DNA from: Sphingobium indicum BiD32
Lineage (GTDB): Bacteria > Pseudomonadota > Alphaproteobacteria > Sphingomonadales > Sphingomonadaceae
Reading direction: 5' to 3'
NCBI RefSeq assembly: GCF_000382885.1
Contig: NZ_CAVK010000203.1
Coordinates: 1-32,673 of the forward strand
DNA length: 32,673 nt
Below are positions 1 to 7,098 of this stretch, in pieces. The translations under genes were made by a program, and so were the position numbers. How positions within the stretch are numbered: the stretch's first letter is position 1; each line of letters opens with the position of its first letter. A model generated the notes under the pieces. It searched no databases. It had not been told where the DNA came from and saw nothing but the letters and a program-made list of their open reading frames with translations.

Positions 1-887
1 CCGCCCGGCCGGTCGCCCCGCCAATCGAGGCAGCCGCCATCGGCCATGCCCAGCCGATCGCGGCACCAGCGCACCAGCGCGCCATGGCTACCGCCCTCCT
101 GCGCCCAGTCGCCCGGCAGGTCGAGCAGATGCTGGAGCGCCTCGTTCCACGCCGCGACCCGGCCCTGCGCGTCGAACAGGCAGACGCCTTCGGATAGATT
201 GTCGAGCGTCGACTGGAGGATCAGGTTGCGTTCGGCCAGTTCCAGCGCCCGGTTGCGCGCATCCTGCGCCTTCACCTCGGTAATGTCGGTATAGATGCCG
301 ACGATGCCGCCTTCGCTGGTGCGCAGTTCGTTGATCTGGACCCAGCGCCCGTCCGACAGCGCCTGGACATGACCGCCATCGGCGACGCTGTGGCGCGCTA
401 GCCTGTCAGATACCCAGCGGTCGGGCGCGACCAGTGATCCGGGCGTGCGATGATGCGCAGCGGCCAGCCGGGCGATCTCGTCAAAGGGCAGGCCTTCGCG
501 AACCTGATCGGCGATTTCGGGCCAGAAACCCAGATAGGCCTCGTTGAACAGGACCAGCCGGTCCTCGGCATCGAACAGGACGAAGCCTTCATTGATCGAA
601 TCGATCGCGTCGCGCAGCCGGGTCTGCGCCGCGTCGGCGCTGGCATGGGCCTGCGCCAAATCGGCATTGGCGATGGCGAGGCGGCCCAGCGCATCCTCCA
701 GTTCCCCGGTCCGCTCGCGTACCATCGCTTCCAGCGTGATCGCGGTCTCGAACATCGAAAAGGCATTGCCGGCCATGTCGCTCGACCGTTCGACCCGGTC
801 GATCAGCGCGGCATTGATCTTGCGCAACTTGCGATTTTCTTCGCGCAACCTGTCCAGCTCGCTGTCGGGATCAGCCTGCGTGCTCAT
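1..887 (-). CDS. PAS-domain sensor histidine kinase, N-terminal part (NahK/ErcS'-like), partial
   Basis: The frame is open for 295 codons from the ATG at 887 to the window edge, so the kinase and any receiver domains lie outside. Residues 1-90 are a predicted coiled coil rich in Glu, Arg and Leu (SELDRLREENRKLRK). Two PAS domains follow, near residues 100-200 and 220-295. Both open with the same motif, INEGFVLFDAEDRLVLFN and LSEGVCLFDAQGRVAAWN, typical of PAS_7 kinases such as Pseudomonas ErcS'/NahK. The start codon overlaps the stop of the upstream FIST gene (ATGA), so the two are translationally coupled. In Pseudomonas aeruginosa the equivalent pair (NosP with NahK) lies in the quinoprotein ethanol oxidation gene region, which matches this setting. 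Kinase function is inferred from the family because the catalytic part is missing here. Confidence 0.85.
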   Translation of the reverse strand, partial: MSTQADPDSELDRLREENRKLRKINAALIDRVERSSDMAGNAFSMFETAITLEAMVRERTGELEDALGRLAIANADLAQAHASADAAQTRLRDAIDSINEGFVLFDAEDRLVLFNEAYLGFWPEIADQVREGLPFDEIARLAAAHHRTPGSLVAPDRWVSDRLARHSVADGGHVQALSDGRWVQINELRTSEGGIVGIYTDITEVKAQDARNRALELAERNLILQSTLDNLSEGVCLFDAQGRVAAWNEALQHLLDLPGDWAQEGGSHGALVRWCRDRLGMADGGCLDWRGDRPG

Positions 888-2041
888 CGGCCGATCGCAA
901 GCCCGCTGAAGGTCTGGTTGACGTGCAACGCATGATATTGCTCGCCATAGGTGTTGAAGCCGATGACGCGGTGGCGACCGTACAGTTCGGACACGGCGCG
1001 GCTGATCTGCCGCTGTTCGGCATCGATGCGGTTGAGGACGCAGTCGAACGCGATGATCCGGTCGACCGCGCCGACATGGGCGGCGATGTCGACGAACATC
1101 GCCTCCATCCCCGCGATCCGGTCCACCGGCTCGCCCACCGTCAGCACGATGCCTTCGTCAATCGCGCAATAGAAGGTCAGGCTGCCATCCGGGTTGGCAC
1201 TCTGGATCGACCGGACATGATAGTCGCCACCAGCGCGCACCATCGGTGGATGGGCGGCGTAGAATGCCAGGCCCAGCGCTTCGCCTGCATGACCCGCCAG
1301 CCGCAGATATTCCTGCGCGGCGGGTTCGGCGTTGATTTCGGTGACGACACGGTCTTGCGGGATTGCACCGGTCACGACCATCTTGGCCGCGCCGGGGCGG
1401 TAATGCTGCCCCTTGAACACATGGAGCGGCCGGGGGGTAGAGAGGATGGCGATCACGGCCGCGCGATGGTGGAAGCGGCCGCCATGGAAGATCGCCGTTT
1501 CGCGGAAATCCAGCCCGTCGCCCGACGATCCGCCGATCAGCGGCACGTCGCCCAGTGCATCCTGGATCGTCATCGTCAGCAATTCCTCACGATGCGACAG
1601 GCCATCGACCAGGAACAGCGCGACATGATTGACCCGATCGCCCAGATGGCGGCTGTCGCGCTCGGCCACCGCGGCGAGCGCCCGGACGGCTTCCCGCGCA
1701 GCAACGGGGTCGAAGGCGTCGATATCGTCGAAACAATGGGACACCATATGGAAGCTGGCGGCAGGAAAGCCGATGACGCTCAAACTATCCTCGTCATAGC
1801 CCGCCTCGGTCAACTCACCCGAACTGGTGCAGCCTATGGCGACGAGTTGCTCGCCATGGCGGTTGACCGCACGGGCGAGCGCGTCGCGATCGAAACGGTG
1901 TGAGCAGAAGAGCAGCATCCCGGCCAGCGTCACATCGCCGAGCGCAGTGGCGACCTGCGCCATCGCGTCGGCCGGATCAGGCATGTGGCTCGACGCAAAG
2001 ACTATATCCGCCGCCTCCATGCTCATCTTGCTCTCTCCCAT
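884..2041 (-). CDS. FIST N/C-domain sensory protein (NosP-like)
   Basis: A 385-residue protein with a FIST N domain (about residues 35-230, including IGCTSSGEL and IGGSSGDG) and a FIST C domain (about 240-375) ending in the hallmark stretch GFNTYGEQYHALHVNQT. No signal peptide or membrane segment is visible, so it should be cytoplasmic. FIST proteins are ligand-sensing partners of signalling proteins; the Pseudomonas member NosP binds heme and nitric oxide and modulates its adjacent kinase NahK. Here the gene overlaps a NahK-like kinase by 4 nt. The ATG at 2041 has a purine-rich site (AGGGGG) just upstream; an internal ATG six codons in is less well placed. The ligand (heme/NO or a metabolite) cannot be told from sequence alone. 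Confidence 0.88.
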   Translation of the reverse strand: MGESKMSMEAADIVFASSHMPDPADAMAQVATALGDVTLAGMLLFCSHRFDRDALARAVNRHGEQLVAIGCTSSGELTEAGYDEDSLSVIGFPAASFHMVSHCFDDIDAFDPVAAREAVRALAAVAERDSRHLGDRVNHVALFLVDGLSHREELLTMTIQDALGDVPLIGGSSGDGLDFRETAIFHGGRFHHRAAVIAILSTPRPLHVFKGQHYRPGAAKMVVTGAIPQDRVVTEINAEPAAQEYLRLAGHAGEALGLAFYAAHPPMVRAGGDYHVRSIQSANPDGSLTFYCAIDEGIVLTVGEPVDRIAGMEAMFVDIAAHVGAVDRIIAFDCVLNRIDAEQRQISRAVSELYGRHRVIGFNTYGEQYHALHVNQTFSGLAIGR

Positions 2042-2090
2042 CGCATCCCCCTTTTTCAGGGGTTATGCACTGTGCTGCGCATTTGTCACG

Positions 2091-2495
2091 TCAGGCGATG
2101 GCGTCGCCCCTTGGCGGATCGCCTGCCGCCTCCAGCAGGGCATTTTCCCTGTCGGTAAAGATGCGCGACCGGACGATGAAGCGCACCCCTTCCGGACTTT
2201 CCAGCGACATGCCCGCCCCGCGCCCCGGCACCATGTCGATCGTCACCTGGGTATGACGCCAATAGTCGAACTGGGCTGCGCCGATCCACACCGGCACGTC
2301 GCCCGCGATGTAGCCCAACAGGACATCCTGCGCGCCTATCCTGAACTCGCCGCGCGGAAAGCACATCGGCGCGGAACCGTCGCAACAGCCGCCCGACTGG
2401 TGGAACATCAGCGGGCCGTGCTTCGCAGCCAGTTGTACCATCAGCGCTTGCGCTGCGTCGGTCGCTAAGATGCGGGGCGGAAGCGGGGTTGTCAC
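2091..2495 (-). CDS. DUF779 protein, acetaldehyde dehydrogenase companion
   Basis: A DUF779 family protein of 134 residues. The Cys-rich signature HQSGGCCDGSAPMC sits near residues 31-44, a likely metal-binding or redox site. DUF779 genes typically sit next to AldB/ExaC-type acetaldehyde dehydrogenases, as here. The GTG start at 2495 is chosen because AAGGAAGG lies seven bases upstream of it; a TTG six codons earlier (2513) would put that ribosome site inside the gene and has none of its own. A strong terminator-like hairpin separates it from the dehydrogenase gene, so its expression may be reduced or attenuated relative to that gene. The molecular role is unknown. Confidence 0.85.
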   Translation of the reverse strand: MTTPLPPRILATDAAQALMVQLAAKHGPLMFHQSGGCCDGSAPMCFPRGEFRIGAQDVLLGYIAGDVPVWIGAAQFDYWRHTQVTIDMVPGRGAGMSLESPEGVRFIVRSRIFTDRENALLEAAGDPPRGDAIA

Positions 2496-2509
2496 AGCCA
2501 GGCCTTCCT

Positions 2510-2546
2510 TCAAAAATATGGCGGACGTCCCGGAAGGACGCCCGCC
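2510..2546 (-). terminator. Hairpin plus T-run between exaC and the DUF779 gene
   Basis: Read on the minus strand, GGCGGGCGTCC pairs with GGACGTCCGCC across a TTCC loop (11 bp with one G-U pair), followed directly by ATATTTTTG. This has the form of an intrinsic terminator, and it ends just before the DUF779 ribosome site. It could terminate or attenuate transcription leaving the dehydrogenase gene. Confidence 0.65.
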
Positions 2547-2553
2547 GGGGACG

Positions 2554-2584
2554 AAGGCGCTCGAAGGGGAGAGGCAAGCGCCTT
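2554..2584 (-). other. Inverted repeat directly after the exaC stop
   Basis: AAGGCGCT and AGCGCCTT form a perfect 8-bp stem with a 15-nt loop within 45 nt of the dehydrogenase stop codon. No T-run follows. It may stabilise the 3' end of the exaC message or act with the terminator that follows. Confidence 0.45.
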
Positions 2585-2596
2585 CGGTGCGACCCT

Positions 2597-4117
2597 TTAG
2601 AAAAATCCGAGCGCCTTGGGGCTGTAGCTCACCAGCAGATTCTTGGTCTGCTGATAATGGTCCAGCATCATCTTGTGGTTTTCACGGCCGATGCCCGACT
2701 GTTTGAAGCCACCAAATGCCGCATGGGCGGGATAGGCATGATAGCAGTTGGTCCAGACGCGACCGGCGTGAATACCCCGGCCCATGCGATAGGCGCGGCT
2801 ACCGTCGCGGGTCCACACGCCCGCACCCAGCCCATAGAGCGTGTCATTGGCGATGGCGAGCGCCTCGGCTTCATCCTTGAAGGTGGTGACGGCCAGCACC
2901 GGGCCGAAAATCTCCTCCTGAAAGATGCGCATCCTGTTGTGGCCCTTCAGGACAGTCGGCGTGACATAATAGCCTTCGCTCAGTTCGCCATCCAGATGAG
3001 CGCGCGCGCCGCCGGTCAGCAGTTCCGCCCCTTCGGCCAGACCGATCTCGATATAGGAGAGAATTTTTTCCAGCTGGTCGTTCGACGCCTGCGCACCGAT
3101 CATGGTGGCCGGATCGAGCGGGCTGCCCTGCCTGATCGCCTTCACCCGTGCGATGGCACGCTCGATGAATTTCTCGTAGATCGATTCCTGAATGAGCGCC
3201 CGGCTGGGACAGGTGCAGACCTCGCCCTGGTTGAGCGCGAACATCGCAAAGCCTTCCAGACATTTGTCGAAATAATCATCATCCGCATCCATCACGTCGG
3301 CAAAGAAGATATTGGGCGACTTGCCGCCCAGCTCCAGCGTGACGGGAATCAGATTTTCCGACGCATATTGCATGATCAGGCGGCCGGTCGTGGTTTCGCC
3401 GGTAAAGGCGATCTTGCTGATCCGCTTGTTACTGGCGAGCGGCTTGCCCGCCTCCACGCCAAAGCCGTTGACGACGTTCAGCACGCCAGGCGGCAGCAGG
3501 TCGCCGATGACTTCGAGCAGCACCAGGATCGACATCGGCGTCTGTTCGGCGGGCTTCAGCACGATGCAATTACCCGCCGCCAGCGCCGGGGCGAGTTTCC
3601 ACACGGCCATCAGGATCGGGAAATTCCACGGGATGATCTGGCCGACCACGCCCAGCGGCTCGTGGAAATGATAGGCGATCGTGTCATGGTCGATCTCGCT
3701 GATCGACCCTTCCTGTGCGCGGACGCAGCCGGCGAAATAGCGGAAATGATCGATGGCGAGCGGAATGTCGGCATGGGTCGTCTCGCGGATCGGCTTGCCA
3801 TTGTCGATCGTTTCGGCCATCGCGATCAGGTCGAGGTTCGCCTCCATCCGGTCGGCAATTTTCAGCAGGATGTTGGACCGGTCGGTCGAGGATGTCTTGC
3901 CCCACGCATCCTTCGCCTTATGCGCGGCGTCCAGCGCCAGTTCGATATCCTCGGCAGTGCCGCGCGCGATGCTGCCCACGACCTGGCCCGTCACGGGCGA
4001 GATATTATCGAAATAGCCGCCCTTGACCGGCGCGACCCACTGGCCGCCGATATAATTGTCATATTGATCACGGATCAGCGTCTTGCCGGTGAACCGCTCC
4101 ATCGCCTGTTGCAGCAT
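2597..4117 (-). CDS. exaC: NAD-dependent acetaldehyde dehydrogenase, ExaC/AldB type
   Basis: This is a full-length aldehyde dehydrogenase of 506 residues that oxidises acetaldehyde (or similar short aldehydes) to the acid in the cytoplasm. Visible motifs are the cofactor/oxyanion loop PWNFP (about 163-167), FTGETTTG in the nucleotide-binding region (about 238-245), the general base Glu262 in LELGGKSPN, and the catalytic Cys301 in GEVCTCPSR, with the second Cys303 seen in the ExaC/AldB group. The ATG at 4117 is preceded by AGGAGTAGGACA and follows a copy of the 17-bp cluster motif 59 bp upstream. An in-frame upstream extension to 4180 lacks conserved sequence and is not used. It is followed by DUF779 and the sensor pair, the arrangement of ethanol-oxidation loci in which it removes the aldehyde made by the quinoprotein alcohol dehydrogenase. 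Confidence 0.95.
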   Translation of the reverse strand: MLQQAMERFTGKTLIRDQYDNYIGGQWVAPVKGGYFDNISPVTGQVVGSIARGTAEDIELALDAAHKAKDAWGKTSSTDRSNILLKIADRMEANLDLIAMAETIDNGKPIRETTHADIPLAIDHFRYFAGCVRAQEGSISEIDHDTIAYHFHEPLGVVGQIIPWNFPILMAVWKLAPALAAGNCIVLKPAEQTPMSILVLLEVIGDLLPPGVLNVVNGFGVEAGKPLASNKRISKIAFTGETTTGRLIMQYASENLIPVTLELGGKSPNIFFADVMDADDDYFDKCLEGFAMFALNQGEVCTCPSRALIQESIYEKFIERAIARVKAIRQGSPLDPATMIGAQASNDQLEKILSYIEIGLAEGAELLTGGARAHLDGELSEGYYVTPTVLKGHNRMRIFQEEIFGPVLAVTTFKDEAEALAIANDTLYGLGAGVWTRDGSRAYRMGRGIHAGRVWTNCYHAYPAHAAFGGFKQSGIGRENHKMMLDHYQQTKNLLVSYSPKALGFF

Positions 4118-4176
4118 TGTCCTACTCCTATAGTGTCTGAATTGGCTGAAAGGATGGCGCGGCGACCGGGGCCGGG

Positions 4177-4193
4177 CCATTGCACCTTGGGTC
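4177..4193 (-). promoter_or_regulatory. 17-bp cluster motif, copy 1, upstream of exaC
   Basis: On the minus strand this reads GACCCAAGGTGCAATGG and ends 59 nt before the exaC ATG. It matches the other cluster copies at up to 15 of 17 positions. It overlaps the last base of the pseudoazurin stop codon. It is a probable binding site for a shared regulator. Confidence 0.6.
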
Positions 4194-4651
4194 TATTTCA
4201 CTTTCGCGAGGGCCGCCGTCATGCGCTTGGCGGCGAAGGGCGGCAGCTTGGCCGCTTTGGCCGCCGTCAGCTCGGCGGCGGACACCTTGCCCACCTGGAC
4301 CAGCGCGACCATGCCCATCGAATAATGAGGCATACATTTGATGCCATAGAGACCGGGCTTGGCGACGGTCAGCACCATCTCCTTGTTCATCGCGCCCTTC
4401 ACCGGCGTCGCGCCTGCAGGCAGCATATTTGCCATGGTTTCGGCATTATGGCTGGGGTCGCTCGGCTTGAAGCGAATCGTGTCGCCCGGCGCGGCCTTTA
4501 CGAAGGACGGCTCGAACACCATCGCCCCATCGGCACCCTGATTCTTCATATGGATGACAATATCCTTCGCTGCGGCGGGCAGCGGCGAAAGGAGCAGGGC
4601 GGCGGCGGCAAGGCCACCTGACAGGCGCAGGTCGATCACATCACTCTCCAT
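4193..4651 (-). CDS. Pseudoazurin-type blue copper protein
   Basis: A small periplasmic electron carrier (152 residues before processing). A hydrophobic signal peptide ends in PLPAAA, giving a mature start at KDIVIHMKNQG. The type-1 copper ligands are all visible: His in DPSHNAET, then Cys and His in GIKCMPH, and Met in SMGMV. Pseudoazurins pass electrons from periplasmic dehydrogenases or cytochromes to terminal reductases, so in this cluster it may take electrons from a quinoprotein or the aldehyde oxidoreductase. The ATG at 4651 has no clear ribosome site. A GTG at 4639 has GGAGAG just upstream and would give a shorter signal peptide, so the start is uncertain by four codons. A degenerate copy of the cluster motif lies 62 nt upstream of the ATG. 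Confidence 0.88.
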   Translation of the reverse strand: MESDVIDLRLSGGLAAAALLLSPLPAAAKDIVIHMKNQGADGAMVFEPSFVKAAPGDTIRFKPSDPSHNAETMANMLPAGATPVKGAMNKEMVLTVAKPGLYGIKCMPHYSMGMVALVQVGKVSAAELTAAKAAKLPPFAAKRMTAALAKVK

Positions 4652-4712
4652 GGAATCGCACGGCTCATGGCCGCCAGATTGCGCCAAGAGTGCGACCGGA
4701 TCGCGCCTGCGC

Positions 4713-4729
4713 ACAATGGGCCTTTGGTC
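4713..4729 (-). promoter_or_regulatory. 17-bp cluster motif, copy 2 (degenerate), upstream of pseudoazurin
   Basis: On the minus strand this reads GACCAAAGGCCCATTGT, 13 of 17 positions matching the copy at 5291. It ends about 62 nt before the pseudoazurin ATG, in the same orientation as the other copies. It lies just downstream of the rhodanese-like gene stop. Confidence 0.45.
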
Positions 4730-5272
4730 CTATGGGGTGATGCCGCCGTCGGGCTGGACCGGTGCGAGCGGCAGGCCAAGGTCGCGCCATCCGTCGGTCC
4801 CCTCGGCCAGCCACCAGATGTTCGCATAGCCCATCGCACGCAGCCTTTTGGTCGCGTTCCAACCCATCCAGCAATCTGCACGGCAGAAGAGGATGAGCAT
4901 CCTGCTGCGCTGTCCCCGCGTCAGCCGGGCCAGGCCCCTTGCAAAGCCTTGCGCGATGGCAGGGTCGGGCTGACCGCGCCCCGCTTCGGGGAACCAGTGC
5001 GCGCCGGGTATGGATTCGTGCGGTGAAGCCAGTCGCCAGCGGCCGCCCGGTTCGCGATGGCCACCCTGCGTCGGCAGGACGTCGATGAAGATCGCATCCC
5101 GGTCAGGCACCAACTGCGCCGCTGCCGCTGGTGCGATCCGCCCGACTCCGGCGGGTGGCTGTCGTACCGGCGCGCGATAATGTGCGATGCGATAACCATC
5201 GGCATCGAACAATGGCCCCTGCGCCGGGGCGGGTGACGCCAGCAGCAGGGCAGGGATGATGAAATGTCGCAT
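4730..5272 (-). CDS. PQQ-dependent catabolism-associated CXXCW/rhodanese-like protein
   Basis: A secreted protein of 180 residues with an N-terminal signal peptide (MRHFIIPALLLASPAPAQ) and a rhodanese-like fold. The family signature is FCRADCWMGWN at about 129-139, with Cys130, Cys134 and Trp135 (three residues separate the cysteines). Members of this family (TIGR03865 type) occur with PQQ-dependent alcohol dehydrogenases and a related transport system; a redox or cofactor-binding role has been suggested but the reaction is unknown. The ATG at 5272 has GGGAGAGG directly upstream; an upstream in-frame ATG at 5290 is less well supported. It is divergent from the SoxYZ-like gene across an 81-bp intergenic region holding a cluster motif, which could serve both directions. 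Confidence 0.85.
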   Translation of the reverse strand: MRHFIIPALLLASPAPAQGPLFDADGYRIAHYRAPVRQPPAGVGRIAPAAAAQLVPDRDAIFIDVLPTQGGHREPGGRWRLASPHESIPGAHWFPEAGRGQPDPAIAQGFARGLARLTRGQRSRMLILFCRADCWMGWNATKRLRAMGYANIWWLAEGTDGWRDLGLPLAPVQPDGGITP

Positions 5273-5290
5273 GATCCTCTCCCGGCGCAT

Positions 5291-5307
5291 GACCCAAGGG
5301 CCAATGG
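5291..5307 (+). promoter_or_regulatory. 17-bp cluster motif, copy 3, upstream of the SoxYZ-like gene
   Basis: GACCCAAGGGCCAATGG ends 46 nt before the SoxYZ-like ATG, in the sense orientation. It matches copy 4 (9448-9464) at 15 of 17 positions. It lies between divergent genes, so it could also influence the rhodanese-like gene. Confidence 0.6.
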
Positions 5308-5353
5308 TAGCGTGTCGCGCGCGGGATTAGACCCTGTCATAAGGGAGAAGGAC

Positions 5354-6151
5354 ATGCGCAGGCCAAAGAGCCTTTGGGTCGCACTCATGCTGATGCTGGC
5401 GCCTGCCAGTGTCGGGGCCATGCCGCCTGCCGATCCGCTCGGGTCGCCCATGTGGACTGCCCATGCCCGCACCCAGTTCGGCGATGATCCAGTGCGGTTC
5501 GATCCGCGCGTGATCGTCTCCTTCCCGATGGTCGCGGAAAACCAGCGCGCCTTTCCGGTCGTGATCGATGCGCGCGGCATAACGGGCGTCAGGCGCATGA
5601 TCCTGCTGGCGGACCTTAATCCCATTCCCGTCGCGATCGACTATCGCCCGGTCCATGCCGCGCCCTATTTCGCGACCCGCATCAAACTCGATCAGCGCAC
5701 CCCGGTGCGCGGCGCGGTGCAACTGGACAGCGGGGAATGGCTGGTGTCGGGCGGCTGGGTCGATGCAGCGGGTGGCGGCTGTTCCGCGCCGCCTGTCAGT
5801 CGGGTCAAGGGTGACTGGGCCGATCATCTGGGCGAGATACGCGGCGAAGTCTGGCCGATGGCGAGCGGCCAAAACCGGGTGCGGCTGAGCTTCCGCCATC
5901 CGATGGATACCGGCCTCGTTGAAAATATCGCCACCTATCATCTGGAGGCCTTGTCGGTGACCGACGCGGATGGCCGTCTGCTGGGGGACATGGATATCTG
6001 GGCATCGGTGGCGGAAGATCCGGCGATCACGCTGATGGTCGATGGCGGCGCGGACGCGGCGTTGCGCGTCGCGGCGCGCGACACCAACGGACGCGACTAT
6101 CGGGCCGCGCTGACGCTGGCACGCCAGTCGCCCATGCCGGGCGGACGATGA
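5354..6151 (+). CDS. Quinoprotein dehydrogenase-associated SoxYZ-like carrier
   Basis: A 265-residue exported protein with a clear signal peptide (LWVALMLMLAPASVGA). An N-terminal SoxY-like domain (about 35-150) carries a conserved cysteine, Cys143 in GGGCSAPPV, the likely carrier residue; a SoxZ-like domain (about 165-260) follows, so the two sulfur-carrier subunits are fused. The fused family (TIGR04557 type) is found beside PQQ-dependent dehydrogenases rather than in thiosulfate oxidation. The start at 5354 has GGAGAAGGAC directly before it; upstream in-frame codons are ignored. It overlaps the metallohydrolase gene by 4 nt, so the two are likely partners in one operon. The cargo carried on the cysteine is not known. 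Confidence 0.88.
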   Translation: MRRPKSLWVALMLMLAPASVGAMPPADPLGSPMWTAHARTQFGDDPVRFDPRVIVSFPMVAENQRAFPVVIDARGITGVRRMILLADLNPIPVAIDYRPVHAAPYFATRIKLDQRTPVRGAVQLDSGEWLVSGGWVDAAGGGCSAPPVSRVKGDWADHLGEIRGEVWPMASGQNRVRLSFRHPMDTGLVENIATYHLEALSVTDADGRLLGDMDIWASVAEDPAITLMVDGGADAALRVAARDTNGRDYRAALTLARQSPMPGGR

Positions 6152-7098
6152 TGCTGTCACGCCGCGCCATGTTGGGCGGGATGGCGAGCGTGGCGGTGAT
6201 GCCAGCGCGCGCGGCCGATTACACCATCGCACCGGTGGCAGTCGGCGATGGCATCTGGATGGTGCGCGGCGCGGACGAGCCGATCGAAATCCGCAATGGC
6301 GGGGCGATCGCCAATATCGCGATCATCGCGACGCCCGCCGGGACCGTGTTGTGGGAATGTGGTCCCTCGCTTCGTTATGCCCGCGCCCTGCGGCAGGCGG
6401 CCGAACAACTGACCGGGACGCGCATATTGCGGGTCTATGTCAGCCATCTCCATCCCGATCATGGCATGGGGCTGGCCGCCTTCGACCCCGCTATCGTCGC
6501 CGCGCTACCCGGCACGATCGCCGTATTGGCGGCGCAGGGGCAGGGCTATGCCGACGGCATGTATCGGCTGCTGGGCGACTGGATGCGCGGCACCGACCTG
6601 ATCCTGCCGGGGCGGGCGATCATGACGGCGCAGGAGGATTTTGGCGGACGGTCCCTACGTCTGCTCACGCTCTCGGGTCATAGCAGCGCCGATCTGGCAT
6701 TGCTGGACGAGCGGAGCGGGCTGCTGCTAGGTGGGGATCTGGTGTTTCACGATCGCGCGCCAAGCACGCCGACTGCGGACCTTGCGATGTGGCGCGTCAG
6801 TCTCGATCAGTTGCGGGCGCTGCCCCATGGCGGCGTCCTGCCCGGCCACGGGCCGCTCGATCCGACCGGTATCGCGGCCATCGCCCAGACGCGCGACTGG
6901 ATCGAATGGCTGGAGCGCGCGCTGATGCGGGCGGTGCGGGATGGTCTCGACATGGTAGAGGCAGGCGACCTGCCAATTCCCACCCGTTTCACCCGCATGG
7001 CTGCTGCCCGCTACGAAGTGCAGCGCAGCGTCGCGCACCTCTATCCGGCGCTCGAAGCTGCGCTGTTGCCGCGCATCGAGATCAGAAGCGTGCCCTGA
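6148..7098 (+). CDS. Quinoprotein relay system zinc metallohydrolase (SoxH-related)
   Basis: A metallo-beta-lactamase fold protein of 316 residues with a twin-arginine-like leader (SRRAMLGGMASVAVMPARA). Metal ligands are visible as HLHPDH (His100, His102, Asp104, His105), LSGHSSADL, GGDLVFHD and LPGHGP. It belongs to the SoxH-related group found with quinoprotein dehydrogenases, and is presumed to act with the SoxYZ-like carrier in the periplasm. Its start overlaps the carrier stop; two consecutive ATGs (6148, 6151) are possible. Its 3' end overlaps the convergent TonB receptor gene by 17 bp. The substrate is unknown. Confidence 0.88.
   Translation: MMLSRRAMLGGMASVAVMPARAADYTIAPVAVGDGIWMVRGADEPIEIRNGGAIANIAIIATPAGTVLWECGPSLRYARALRQAAEQLTGTRILRVYVSHLHPDHGMGLAAFDPAIVAALPGTIAVLAAQGQGYADGMYRLLGDWMRGTDLILPGRAIMTAQEDFGGRSLRLLTLSGHSSADLALLDERSGLLLGGDLVFHDRAPSTPTADLAMWRVSLDQLRALPHGGVLPGHGPLDPTGIAAIAQTRDWIEWLERALMRAVRDGLDMVEAGDLPIPTRFTRMAAARYEVQRSVAHLYPALEAALLPRIEIRSVP

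Noticed and set aside
884..2041. Plus-strand frames opposite the FIST gene
   Set aside because: The minus-strand protein has clear FIST motifs, so the opposite frames are shadows.
2489..4621. A 710-codon open frame on the plus strand
   Set aside because: It is antisense to the aldehyde dehydrogenase and pseudoazurin genes, has a His/Arg/Asp-rich composition typical of GC-rich shadow frames, and matches no family.
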